Of a stretch of 64,000 nt of DNA, positions 8,653-17,960 are shown piece by piece. The notes beneath the pieces are model-generated. The model saw nothing but the letters and a program-made list of their open reading frames with translations. It had not been told where the DNA came from and ran no database searches. Each line of letters begins with the position of its first letter. Within the stretch, counting starts at the first letter, position 1. Origin of the DNA: Mycolicibacterium sp. HK-90 (GTDB lineage: Bacteria; Actinomycetota; Actinomycetes; Mycobacteriales; Mycobacteriaceae); NCBI RefSeq assembly GCF_030486405.1, contig NZ_CP129613.1, forward strand, positions 4,898,001-4,962,000, given 5' to 3'. The position numbers and the translations under genes were made by a program.

Positions 8653-11459
8653 GTGAGGCTGTCGGGCAAGACCCGAAGTTGCCGACGTGAGGTGACTCCG
8701 AGCTTGACGAACACTTTCCGCAGATGCCACTCGACGGTATGCGTGCTGATGAAGAGCTGCTCTGCGATCTTCGGGTTGGTGAGGCCCGCTGCGGCCAGCC
8801 GCGCGATCTGCGCCTCCTGAGCCGTCAGGGAATCGCCGCCGGCAACCGGCTGGTGGACCGTCCGCTCCCCCTTCGCGATCAACTCTCGCGCGGCACGATC
8901 AGCGAACGCCCGGGCACCGAACGTGTCGAACATGTCGTGGGCGATGGTGAGGTGTTCCTTGGCCGCTGACCGGCGTTTCCGACGCCGCAGCCATTCCCCG
9001 TAGCGCAGATGGGCGCGGGCCAGGTGAATCCTGACGCGGGTACGTCCCAGTCGGTCGATCGCCTCACGGTGGTGAGCCTCCGCCTCCCCGTCCTCGGCCA
9101 CCAATGCCTGCGCGCTCGCCAAAGTTCCCAGGGCCCAGTCGGTATCGCACCCCGTCATGCGGTTGGCCAGACGCCGGTAGGCGTCGCGCGCGGCGTCGAC
9201 GTTGCCGATGCGGGTGGCGGCCTCGATCAGTTCGACCAGATACCAGCCGTAAAGTCCGAGGTCCTCGTACTCGGCAGCCTGCTGGGCAGCGGCGAACGCC
9301 TCCTCATAGCGGCCGAGCCCGTTGCAGAGCACAGCAGTCGCATACCGGGCGAGGCCCAGGACCCGGCCTTCGCCGCAGGCCGACGCTGCCTCGGCATGCG
9401 CCTTGAGCGCATCGAGATCGTCCGGATCGCCCCTCCACGCATCCACCGCAAGGGAATGAGAGCGCAGCGGGGAATGGAAGCGAGTGGCCGACGAGGTCGA
9501 ATCACTCTCCGCCAGAACAGCTTCGGCAGCATCGAGCTCCCCCGCCAAGATGTGCACGAGGGCCCGGTAACCCAGTGTCTGCGGAATCAGCGCCACCGCG
9601 TCGGCCGCCCGGACTTGCCGGACCGCCTCCGTGGAGAGCCGGTGCACCAGCGCGTCATCCCACAGTTCGTAGGCCGTGGGCTGCTGAATGATCGGTAGTG
9701 CGGGCACCATCCACCGCGACGCCGAGAACTCGGCATGAAGACGATGTGCGCCCAACGCTTCCAGGGCGACAGGCAGCGCCTCCCCCGCGTCAAGCACACC
9801 GGTGATGCGGCCCGCCATGGCCCGCAACACGGTCCCCACCGCCGTCGAGCCGGCGGGCAGCCGATCGATACCACGACGTGCGGTATCGGCAATCCGCGCC
9901 ACCGCCCCGACGTCTCCCAGGCGGCCGGCATACACCGCCGCGGTAAGAGCTTCGAGATACGTCTCGCAGCTCACCTCGGCGTCAAGGTCTTCGAATTCGA
10001 CTGCTGCGTCGAGCATTCGCGATGCGATGTCACGCAACGAGGCCGCGGTGGCGTCGCCGCCGCGGCGCTTGGCGAACTCCATCTGGGTGGACAGTCGCGC
10101 GGCCCGCGCCCTTTGCAGCGCGGTCATCGCTGCGAGCCCGGCCATGGCGAGCAACTCTTCGGCATCGGAAAAGGCACCAGCGTCGAGCTTGCCCCGGGCT
10201 GCCGCGAGGGCGCGGTCGCAGCGAAGCTCGGGGTCCGATGTCAGGATGGCGGCCCGTTCCAGGAATGTCGCTGCCACGGCCACCCCCATCTTGGCGTGCG
10301 CATGTCCGGCGGCCGCTTCGAGTTGTGCGGCCACCTCATCGTCGGGCCATGTCGCGGCGTTGGCGATGTGCCAGACCCGGCGGTCGGGATCGGCCTCGGC
10401 ATCGGTGGCTTCGGCCAGTGCGCGGTGTATCTCGCGTCGCACGGGGGGATCGGCAGCGTGGTAGGCGGCCGACCGGGCGAGTGGGTGCAGAAACCGCACA
10501 TCGGAATCGATCTCGACCACCTGGGCGGCCACCGCAGGGGCCAGCATGTCGGCGGCGATCCCCAGGTTGTCCGCGACGCGCGCCAACGTCGCGGTATCGC
10601 CGACCGGCTCGGCCGCGGCGGCCAGGAGCAACTGCCGGGTCGGTTCGGGCAACGTGCGGATCAGCTCGACATAGCCCAGCTCGATCCGCGTGATCGCCGA
10701 GTGGGTGGTGGTGCCACGGCGAAGCGCCCCGGCAAGTTCTGCGGCAGCCCGATCGTGTGGAAGCGAAACCAATGCAAGCGGATTGCCCCCGCTCTCGGCG
10801 ATGATCCGATCGCTGACGCGCGGGTCGAGACGACCCACCATCACCGTGCCCAACAGATCGCGCGCGTGCTCATCCGACAATGGGCCGACCGTCAGTTCGG
10901 GCAAGCCGCTGAGCGCATCTGGCCCGGCGCCGCGGGTGGCGAAGACCAGTCCCGCCGGTTCGGTCGTCAACCCTCTCGCCACGGAGGCCAGAACCTCCAG
11001 CGAGGCGCGATCCAGCCACTGCGCGTCGTCGACGACGCAGAGCAGCGGTTGATCCCCACATGCGGCGGTCAGCAAGCCGAGAAATGCCGATTTCACGAGG
11101 TTTTCGGGTGGGGGCGCACCGGCTTTGAGCCCCAGCGCCACCCTCAGGGCCTCGCGTTCGGCATCCGGCAACCCGTCGAGGTGGCCGAGCAGCGGTCGGC
11201 ACAGTTGCTGAAGGCCGGCGAAGTCGAGATCCATGTCGGATGGCACTCCGGACAGCTGTGTCGTTCGGTGGTGCTCGGCCCGCTCGAGTAGGTAGTTCAG
11301 CAGTTCGGTCTTCCCGACACCGGCCTCCCCGCGCAACACCAGCACCCGGCTGCCGCTCGGCACTCCCGCGACCAGATCCTCCACAAGCCGGCATTCGGCA
11401 TCGCGACCGAGCAGGACGGGTGTTCCCGCGTCCTGAAAAGGTTTCCGCCGCATACACAT
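8610..11459 (-). CDS. LAL-type LuxR regulator (giant ATPase), copy 1
   Basis: A regulator of about 949 residues of the large ATP-binding LuxR (LAL/MalT-like) class. Its N-terminal AAA/STAND ATPase has Walker A GEAGVGKTELL and Walker B LLCVVDDAQWLD. A long helical TPR-like region follows, and a C-terminal LuxR helix-turn-helix (LTAQEAQIARLAAAGLTNPKIAEQLF, then HTVEWHLRKVF). The start is taken at the first ATG after the preceding gene ends; no strong ribosome site decides between 11459 and 11453. The reading frame runs about 20 residues beyond the HTH and overlaps the 3' end of the convergent kinase-aminotransferase gene by 43 bp. It is third of three paralogues on this strand and probably the last gene of the operon. 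Confidence 0.88.
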   Translation of the reverse strand: MCMRRKPFQDAGTPVLLGRDAECRLVEDLVAGVPSGSRVLVLRGEAGVGKTELLNYLLERAEHHRTTQLSGVPSDMDLDFAGLQQLCRPLLGHLDGLPDAEREALRVALGLKAGAPPPENLVKSAFLGLLTAACGDQPLLCVVDDAQWLDRASLEVLASVARGLTTEPAGLVFATRGAGPDALSGLPELTVGPLSDEHARDLLGTVMVGRLDPRVSDRIIAESGGNPLALVSLPHDRAAAELAGALRRGTTTHSAITRIELGYVELIRTLPEPTRQLLLAAAAEPVGDTATLARVADNLGIAADMLAPAVAAQVVEIDSDVRFLHPLARSAAYHAADPPVRREIHRALAEATDAEADPDRRVWHIANAATWPDDEVAAQLEAAAGHAHAKMGVAVAATFLERAAILTSDPELRCDRALAAARGKLDAGAFSDAEELLAMAGLAAMTALQRARAARLSTQMEFAKRRGGDATAASLRDIASRMLDAAVEFEDLDAEVSCETYLEALTAAVYAGRLGDVGAVARIADTARRGIDRLPAGSTAVGTVLRAMAGRITGVLDAGEALPVALEALGAHRLHAEFSASRWMVPALPIIQQPTAYELWDDALVHRLSTEAVRQVRAADAVALIPQTLGYRALVHILAGELDAAEAVLAESDSTSSATRFHSPLRSHSLAVDAWRGDPDDLDALKAHAEAASACGEGRVLGLARYATAVLCNGLGRYEEAFAAAQQAAEYEDLGLYGWYLVELIEAATRIGNVDAARDAYRRLANRMTGCDTDWALGTLASAQALVAEDGEAEAHHREAIDRLGRTRVRIHLARAHLRYGEWLRRRKRRSAAKEHLTIAHDMFDTFGARAFADRAARELIAKGERTVHQPVAGGDSLTAQEAQIARLAAAGLTNPKIAEQLFISTHTVEWHLRKVFVKLGVTSRRQLRVLPDSLTHQPSVSTRSRAST

Positions 11460-11493
11460 ATAGACCGGTCGGCAACCGAGATTGTGACAGCGG

Positions 11494-14325
11494 CTAGCTC
11501 TCCAGTTTCGCCGCGATATCCCGGCGGGATCGGATACCGAACTTGCTGAACACTTTTCGCAGATGCCACTCGACAGTGTGGGCACTGATGAACAGTTGCG
11601 CTCCGATCTCGGAGTTGGTCAGTCCGTCGGCGGCGAGGCGGGCGATCTGCATCTCCTGTGTGGTGAGCGACACGGCGTCGGGCACCCGCCGCCCGGCCGT
11701 CGCTCCGTTCGACGGTGCCACCCCCGCGGCGGCCAGTTCCCGACGCGCTCGCTCGGCGAACCCGGCCGCGCCCATGTCGTTCAGCAGGGTGTAGGCCCGG
11801 CCGAGGAGTTGCCGCGCCTCGCCCCGGTGTTGTTCGCGCCGCAGCCATTCGCCGTAGACCAAATAGGCTCGCGCAGTGAGCATTCGGACGTCCGTACGCT
11901 CAAGAAGCTCGATCGCAGTCCGATACAGTTGTTCGGCGACGGCACTGTCTGCCACCAGCGCGCCGACGTAGGCCGCCGTGCCGCGGGCCCAGTCGGTCTC
12001 GCTCACCGCAGCCATGTCTTCGATGCGCCGCACCGCCTCGGCGGCGTCCGCGGGCACACCCGACCTTGCTGCCGCCTCGACCAGTTCGACCATCGACCAG
12101 GTCGAGAGTCCGAGCTCCCGTGGATATGCCGATCCGCGTCGAGCGGCCGCAAGCGCCTCGTCGTACCGGCCAAGCCCGTTGTACAGCACGGCTGCCGCCC
12201 ACTCGGTGGCGGTCAGGGTCTTACCCTCGCCACGCAGCAGCGGATCGGCGGTGATCAGGTCGATGGCTCGCCGCGTACGGGTCTCGTCGCCGCGCCAGGG
12301 TTCCACCACCAGCGCACCGTAGTGCGCGAAGAAGCTGCTTCCGGTGACCTCGCCCAGCGTTGTGGCCTGGGCCACCAGCGCGTCCGACGCGGCCAGGTCA
12401 CCGGCATACACCCGGTTCGACAACCGCAACAGCAGCGCCGACGGCAGGACGGCAAGCGCACCGGCGTCCACCGCCAGCTCGACCAGCCTGGCCGAAAGCG
12501 CCGACCAGGAGTCGAATTCCCAAGTGTTGTGCGCCAATCGGCACGCCAAGGGAAGCCAGCCCAACCCTTCCTCTGGAGACAACCCTCCCGTTCGATAGGC
12601 CGCCAGGGCACGGTGCACCAGCGGAGCTCCCGCCGCGTAGCCCACAACCGTCATCCGGGAAACTCCCTCAAGGAGCAGATCTGAGCAAGCCGGGTCCGTG
12701 GGTCGGCGCATCGCCAGGACCGCAGCCGCCACCTGCTCCAGGCCGACTCCGTCGGACAATCGGCCGGCCGTGAGAGCGGCGTAGAAGGCGTCGCGGTAGG
12801 TCTCGGTGGCCAGCGCGGGGTCAAGTACCTGAAGCTGTTCGGCGGCGCTGAGCAGTGCGGGCAGGCCCGCGCTCGCACTGCGGAACGAGAAGAGGCTGCG
12901 CCCGCGCACGAGTTCGGCGAGAGCGCGCTCACGCTTGGTCAACGACAGCGTCCGAATACCGTCGAGCAGGTCGAGAGCGTCGCCGAACTCGCCTGCCTCG
13001 CTCTTGGCCTGAGCCGCCGCGAGTGAACGGGAGCCACGGCGACCCGGATCAGGGGTCAGTTCCGCGGCCCGGCCGAGAAATGCCGCCGCTGCGGCGGCCC
13101 CGCCGCGGGCGCGGGCCCGGGCAGCGGCCAGCTCAAGGCCGGCAGCCACGTCCTCATCGGGCCGGGCTGCGGCACTTGCCAAATGCCAGGTACGTCGATC
13201 GGGGTCGTGTTCGGGATCGGTCGCCTCTGCCAAAGCCCGGTGCACCTGCCGGCGCTGCGATGTCGTCGCCGAACGATAGGCCGCCGACCGCACCAGCGGA
13301 TGCCGGAACCGGACCATGGCGCCGACGGTGAGTAGATCGGCCGCCTGCGCTTCGGCGTCGGCGGTGACGATGTCGATGTCCAATTCGACGGCCGCGCGCC
13401 GCAACAACGCCACATCCCCCACCGGATCAGCGGCGGCGAGCAGCACCAGATGCTGCGCCTCGGAGGACAACGAACGAAGACGACGCAGAAATCCCTTCTC
13501 GAGCTGGCCGGACAGCGGCTGGTCGTCGAGCCGGCCGGTCCCCATCGCCAACTGCGCGGCGCTCAGCGTGCGTGGAAGTTCAAGGAGTGCAAGCGGATTC
13601 CCGCGGGATTCGGCCAGAATGCGGTCGAGGACCCGATTCTCGATGCAACCCGGGCAGCCCCATGCCAACAGCGTCCGGGCGTCGTGATCGCCCAGTCCCT
13701 CGATCTGCAGAGCAGACAAGTCCTTCAGCGCATCGCCGTCTGCCGGCTCGCGTACCGCGAACAGCAGCACCACCCGCTCGGCCAGCAGCCGACGCCCGAC
13801 GAACGACAGGGTCTGGGCAGAGATCTGGTCCAACCACTGCGCGTCGTCGATCAGACACACCACGGGTTGCTGCGAGGCCACATCCGCCAGCAGGCTCAGG
13901 ACGGCGAGGCCGACGAGGAAGCGATCCGGAGGAGTGCCCGCACTGAGCCCGAACGCGGTTTCCAGCGCCGACCTTTGCGGAACAGGCAACCGGTCGAAGT
14001 GTTTTCGGAGCGGCGCACACAGTCGGTGCAGCCCGCCGAACGCCAGTTCGGCCTCCGCCTCGATTCCGGCGACCCGCACCACCCGGCACCCGGTGGCGTG
14101 GATGCTCACGTAGTCGAGTAGCGCGGTCTTTCCGATACCGGCCTCACCCCGCAGCACCAGGGCCGCGCTGTGACCGCCCGCCGCGCCGGCGATGATCTCG
14201 TCGAGGGTCGCGCATTCCCGGTGACGCCCGAGTAGGCGTCCCCGAGCGCCGTCGACCCGCTCCATGTCCTCGACGCGGGGCGTTTCGGCCGTCCAAGCCG
14301 GCCAACCTGCGGGCTCGGCACTCAT
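11494..14325 (-). CDS. LAL-type LuxR regulator (giant ATPase), copy 2
   Basis: A 943-residue LAL regulator. It has Walker A GEAGIGKTALLDY at about residue 60, Walker B VVCLIDDAQWLD at about 155, a sensor-like NPLALLELPR segment, a long alpha-helical repeat region, and a C-terminal LuxR HTH (LTTQEMQIARLAADGLTNSEIGAQLF). Its ATG overlaps the stop of the ECF sigma gene as ATGA, so sigma factor and regulator are translationally coupled. Copy 1 follows after 34 nt. In the family the ATPase/TPR parts sense an inducer and the HTH activates a target promoter; nothing here identifies the inducer. Confidence 0.9.
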   Translation of the reverse strand: MSAEPAGWPAWTAETPRVEDMERVDGARGRLLGRHRECATLDEIIAGAAGGHSAALVLRGEAGIGKTALLDYVSIHATGCRVVRVAGIEAEAELAFGGLHRLCAPLRKHFDRLPVPQRSALETAFGLSAGTPPDRFLVGLAVLSLLADVASQQPVVCLIDDAQWLDQISAQTLSFVGRRLLAERVVLLFAVREPADGDALKDLSALQIEGLGDHDARTLLAWGCPGCIENRVLDRILAESRGNPLALLELPRTLSAAQLAMGTGRLDDQPLSGQLEKGFLRRLRSLSSEAQHLVLLAAADPVGDVALLRRAAVELDIDIVTADAEAQAADLLTVGAMVRFRHPLVRSAAYRSATTSQRRQVHRALAEATDPEHDPDRRTWHLASAAARPDEDVAAGLELAAARARARGGAAAAAAFLGRAAELTPDPGRRGSRSLAAAQAKSEAGEFGDALDLLDGIRTLSLTKRERALAELVRGRSLFSFRSASAGLPALLSAAEQLQVLDPALATETYRDAFYAALTAGRLSDGVGLEQVAAAVLAMRRPTDPACSDLLLEGVSRMTVVGYAAGAPLVHRALAAYRTGGLSPEEGLGWLPLACRLAHNTWEFDSWSALSARLVELAVDAGALAVLPSALLLRLSNRVYAGDLAASDALVAQATTLGEVTGSSFFAHYGALVVEPWRGDETRTRRAIDLITADPLLRGEGKTLTATEWAAAVLYNGLGRYDEALAAARRGSAYPRELGLSTWSMVELVEAAARSGVPADAAEAVRRIEDMAAVSETDWARGTAAYVGALVADSAVAEQLYRTAIELLERTDVRMLTARAYLVYGEWLRREQHRGEARQLLGRAYTLLNDMGAAGFAERARRELAAAGVAPSNGATAGRRVPDAVSLTTQEMQIARLAADGLTNSEIGAQLFISAHTVEWHLRKVFSKFGIRSRRDIAAKLES

Positions 14326-14954
14326 GCGGCTCGTGAATCGGCGCTGTCGCCGGCGAGTAGCCGCTCCAGATCTCCCCGATCGCCGGTGCGAGCCGCCTCC
14401 AGGAACGCGGTGGCGAGACGACGATGCGCGGCGATCAAGACCGAAGCGGCGCGGTCACCGGTGTCGAGGCGGGCCTGGGCCCGGCGAACCAGTTGCCGCG
14501 CATTCGCGACACTGGTCCGCAGCAGCGCAGCGATGTAGGCGTAGGCGTATTCGAATCCCTTGCGCAGGACGTAGGCAGCCAGCTCGGCAGGCGTCAGCCT
14601 CGCCATGAGCAGGGCCAGCATCTCCTCGACCACCGCGGCCTGTTCGGTACGTGACAAGGGTTCGTCCTCGGCGGCGTCGGGCAGATAATCCAGCGGCGAC
14701 GCCGTCGGCGCCTCGTGGCGGTAACGGGCCGATTGGATGACGTTGATCGCGAGGTTGGTCGTTGTGGTGGTCAGGAAGGCGGCCGGATTCTCCACGGCCG
14801 CGCGGTCGGCGCGCTGCCACCGCAGCCATGCCTCTTGGACCAGATCTTCGGCACCACAGGTCTCGCCGGTTACCCGGTAGGCGATACCCAACAACCGCGG
14901 GCGGTGGGTGAGAAAGATGTCGAGAGCCAGGTCCAGGTCATCCGGTGTCGACAT
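14322..14954 (-). CDS. ECF sigma factor, SigJ/ECF41-like with shortened C-terminus
   Basis: A 210-residue sigma-70 family ECF factor. Region 2 spans LGIAYRVTGETCGAEDLVQEAWLRW at about 21-45. Region 4 spans LTPAELAAYVLRKGFEYAYAYIAALLRTSVANARQLVRRAQARL, the form typical of the SigI/SigJ (ECF41) group. In that group a SnoaL-like domain of about 100 residues normally follows. Here only its first helix is recognisable (FLEAARTGDRGDLERLLAGD) before the stop. ATG 14954 is chosen for its GGTGGAGGC ribosome site; longer frames upstream run into the preceding gene's terminator region. No separate anti-sigma gene is adjacent. The stop overlaps LAL copy 2 (ATGA). Confidence 0.88.
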   Translation of the reverse strand: MSTPDDLDLALDIFLTHRPRLLGIAYRVTGETCGAEDLVQEAWLRWQRADRAAVENPAAFLTTTTTNLAINVIQSARYRHEAPTASPLDYLPDAAEDEPLSRTEQAAVVEEMLALLMARLTPAELAAYVLRKGFEYAYAYIAALLRTSVANARQLVRRAQARLDTGDRAASVLIAAHRRLATAFLEAARTGDRGDLERLLAGDSADSRAA

Positions 14955-15058
14955 GCCTCCACCCTGGACCCCGGCTGCCCTTCGTCGCGCCACGGAACTC
15001 CGTGGTCGGGTCCGTAGGTTCGGGCACCACGGACTACGCGGTCCGCCGGGTGCCGGGG

Positions 15059-17830
15059 CTAGCCGGAGGTGGCCAGCGCGCCCGGCAGTTCGCGGCGGGA
15101 GCCGATGCCGAGTTTCGTGTACACCTTGCGCAGGTGCCACTCCACGGTGTGCGGGCTGAGGAACAGCTCCGCGCCGATCTTCGGATTGGTCATCCCGGTG
15201 GCCGCCAACGCGGCGATCTGCGCCTCCTGCGGGGTCAGACTGGTCGTCGGCCCGGTTTCCCGGGTCCGCACGTGCTCACCGGTGGCCGTCAGTTCGCGCC
15301 GCGCCCGCTCGGCGAACGCCGTGGCCCCCATGCCGTCGAACATCTCGTGCGCGGTGCGGAGCTGCTCCCGCGCCAGCACCCGACGGCGGTTCCGGCGCAG
15401 CCATTCGCCATACAGCAGATGGGTGCGGGCCACCTCGACGACCACGCGGTCGCGGGCAAGTTCCTCGATCGCCGTGCGGTACAGCGCGTCCGCCTCGTCA
15501 CCGTCGGCGAAAAGGGCCCGGCTGCGCGCGCTGACGCCCCGGGCCCAGCCGGAATCGGCGGCGCGGGTCAGTTCGACCAGACGATCCAGCGACGTCCGTG
15601 CCGTCTCGAGCTCACCGCACCGCACCGCGGCCTCGACATGCTCGACCAACGACAGCCCGGTGAAGTTGTAGCCGTCGTGTTCGACGCCGGCCCGGGCCAC
15701 CGCGAGTGCCTCGTCGTACCGGGCCAGGCCGTTGTACAGCACGCCCTGGACATAGCCGGCGACCCCTAGCAGCGATACCTCGCCGTGCTGGGCAGCCCGG
15801 GCCTTGGCCTCCGCGATCGGGCCGGCAGCGGCCTCCTCCTCACCCCGCCAAGCGGCCAGCACCAGCGAGGCGTAGGCGTGCGGGGTCTGTCCGGTGGCGG
15901 CGGAGATCGCGTCGGCCTCGTCGATCATGCGGGCCGCCGTGGCGAAGTCGCCATGGTGGATGTGGACACCGCCCAGGTAGATCAGCGCCGGCGGCAGCAC
16001 GCCGAGCGCGCCGATGTCGCGGGCCAGACGCACCGCACGGGTGGCGAAGGTGTCCCACGCGGGCAGATCCCAGCCGTAGTGGATGAACGATTCCAGCGCG
16101 ACGGGCACCAGCAGCAGCCATCGCATCGTCGCCTCGCGGCTGCGCAGTTCCTCCTGGGCAAAGGGTTCGAAGGCCCGGCGCAACGCGGGCACACCGGTCT
16201 CGTAGCCGTCGGCCAACAGGGTGGCAACGCCGTCGAGCAGCAGGTCCGCGGCCTCGGAGTTCGACGGCGAAGCGCCGGAGGCCCGGGCAGCGACTGCCGC
16301 GGCCTTGGCACCGGCCGGGCCGTGGACCCGGCCGGCGAAGACAGTCGCGCTGATCGCCTCCAGATAGGTCTCGCGGGCCAGTGGCGACCCGGCGGCTGTG
16401 AACTGTGCCGCGGCGTCGAGCAGCAACGGCGCCGCTTCGTCGCTACGACTGCGGCCGAACAGGATTCGGGCCCGCAGACGCGCCAGCCGGGCCTGGTCCA
16501 ACGGGTCGAGCGGGCACAGGCTGGCCAGGGTGGCCAGCTCGGTGGCGCGATCCGGGGCGGCGGCCGAGAAATGTGCCTCGGCGGCCGCGAGCGCCCGTCG
16601 TCCGCGCTGCCAGACATCCGGGGTCAGCTCGGTGGCACGTTCCAGCAGAACCGCTTCGGCCGCCATCCCGCCGCGCTGGCGCGCCCGGCCCGCCGCGTGG
16701 TCCAAGCCTGCCGCGACCTCTTCGTCGGGCCCGTCGGCCGCTTCCGCCGCGTGCCACGCGCAGCGGTCGGGATCGAGCACCGGGTCGGTGACGGCCGCCA
16801 AGGCGCGGTGCACCGCGCGGCGCTCATCGGGGTCGGCCTGGCCGTACACCGCTGAGCGCACCAGCGGGTGACGGAACCGCACCGACTCGCCGAATTCGAT
16901 CAGCCCGGCCGCCTTGGCCGGTGCGGCGTCGGGAACGATGTCGAGCGCCTCGGCCGCGCGCAGCAGCAGTCGGGCCTCCCCCACGGGCTCGGCGGCCGCG
17001 ATCAGCAGCAGCGTCCGGGTCGGCCCCGGCAGCAGGTTTATCCGGTCGGCGAAGTCCTGTTCGATGCGGCTCGACACCGATTGCCGGCTGGCCGCCGGGC
17101 CCGCCTCGACGCCATAGGCCAGCTCCGCGGCGCTGCGACCGCGGTAGAGCTCGAGCAGCGCGAGCGGATTGCCGGAGGTCTCGGCCACCAGCCGGTCCCG
17201 CACCGGCTCCTCCAGCCGGCCGTCGACCGCGGCCTCCAACAGTTCGCCGGCCGCCACGGGGTCGAGTCCACCGAGCCGCAACTCGGGCAGTTCCTTGAGC
17301 ACCGCGTGGCCCTCCGGGTCGCGGACCGCGAAGACCATCGCGACGGCCTCGGCCAACAGCCGGCGTGCCACGAACTCCAGGGTCAGCACCGAAACCTGAT
17401 CCAGCCACTGGGCGTCGTCGACGATGACCAGCACCGGCCGGGTCTCCGAGGCGCGGGTGAGCAGGGTCAACACCGCCAGACCGACCAGGAAGCGGTCCGG
17501 CGGGTCGCCGACGGCCAACCCGAAGGCGACCCGGAGCGCATCGCGTTGGGGCACGGGCAACGAATCCAGCGCGCCGAGGAATGGAGCGCACAGCTGGTGT
17601 AGGCCGGCATAGGCGAGCTCCATGTCCGCCTCGATCCCGCGGGCGGTGGTCACGGTCATCCCCGAGGCCTGGGCCGCGGTGTAGTCCAACAACACCGATT
17701 TCCCGATACCGGCCTCGCCCCGGATCACCGAGACCGCGGATTCACCACGGCGCAAACCGCTGAGCAGATCGGCCAATCGAGTGCACTCGCGTTGCCTGCC
17801 AACCAGGTTGGGCAACGGACTGGCACTCAT
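15059..17830 (-). CDS. LAL-type LuxR regulator (giant ATPase), copy 3
   Basis: A 923-residue LAL regulator with Walker A GEAGIGKSVLLDY at about residue 40, Walker B PVLVIVDDAQWLD, helical repeats, and C-terminal LuxR HTH (LTPQEAQIAALAATGMTNPKIGAELFLSP). Its start is preceded by CAGGAGCC on the minus strand. It is the first gene of the minus-strand regulatory block: 104 nt separate it from the sigma gene, which overlaps copy 2, which is 34 nt from copy 1. It diverges from the flavoprotein gene at 17961, which makes that gene a candidate target. Confidence 0.9.
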   Translation of the reverse strand: MSASPLPNLVGRQRECTRLADLLSGLRRGESAVSVIRGEAGIGKSVLLDYTAAQASGMTVTTARGIEADMELAYAGLHQLCAPFLGALDSLPVPQRDALRVAFGLAVGDPPDRFLVGLAVLTLLTRASETRPVLVIVDDAQWLDQVSVLTLEFVARRLLAEAVAMVFAVRDPEGHAVLKELPELRLGGLDPVAAGELLEAAVDGRLEEPVRDRLVAETSGNPLALLELYRGRSAAELAYGVEAGPAASRQSVSSRIEQDFADRINLLPGPTRTLLLIAAAEPVGEARLLLRAAEALDIVPDAAPAKAAGLIEFGESVRFRHPLVRSAVYGQADPDERRAVHRALAAVTDPVLDPDRCAWHAAEAADGPDEEVAAGLDHAAGRARQRGGMAAEAVLLERATELTPDVWQRGRRALAAAEAHFSAAAPDRATELATLASLCPLDPLDQARLARLRARILFGRSRSDEAAPLLLDAAAQFTAAGSPLARETYLEAISATVFAGRVHGPAGAKAAAVAARASGASPSNSEAADLLLDGVATLLADGYETGVPALRRAFEPFAQEELRSREATMRWLLLVPVALESFIHYGWDLPAWDTFATRAVRLARDIGALGVLPPALIYLGGVHIHHGDFATAARMIDEADAISAATGQTPHAYASLVLAAWRGEEEAAAGPIAEAKARAAQHGEVSLLGVAGYVQGVLYNGLARYDEALAVARAGVEHDGYNFTGLSLVEHVEAAVRCGELETARTSLDRLVELTRAADSGWARGVSARSRALFADGDEADALYRTAIEELARDRVVVEVARTHLLYGEWLRRNRRRVLAREQLRTAHEMFDGMGATAFAERARRELTATGEHVRTRETGPTTSLTPQEAQIAALAATGMTNPKIGAELFLSPHTVEWHLRKVYTKLGIGSRRELPGALATSG

Positions 17831-17923
17831 GAATCGGCTCCTGGCAGAACTGGCCGGGCACCGATGTGTACCTGGCTGGCGAGAAATCTACCGGGCTTGT
17901 CACAAACCGCGACTCCGCCCGGT

Positions 17924-17940
17924 CGGTATTTATAACCGGC
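17924..17940 (+). promoter_or_regulatory. Probable promoter/operator between LAL copy 3 and flavoprotein
   Basis: The 130-bp divergent gap contains an AT-rich island TATTTATAAC (17927-17936) in otherwise GC-rich DNA, about 25 nt before the flavoprotein ATG, suitable as a -10 element. It is flanked by CGGT and ACCG arms (CGGT-N7-ACCG), a small inverted repeat that could bind a dimeric regulator such as the adjacent LuxR proteins. Assignment is by composition and position only. Confidence 0.4.
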
Positions 17941-17960
17941 CGTCTGTACCAGGAGATTCC

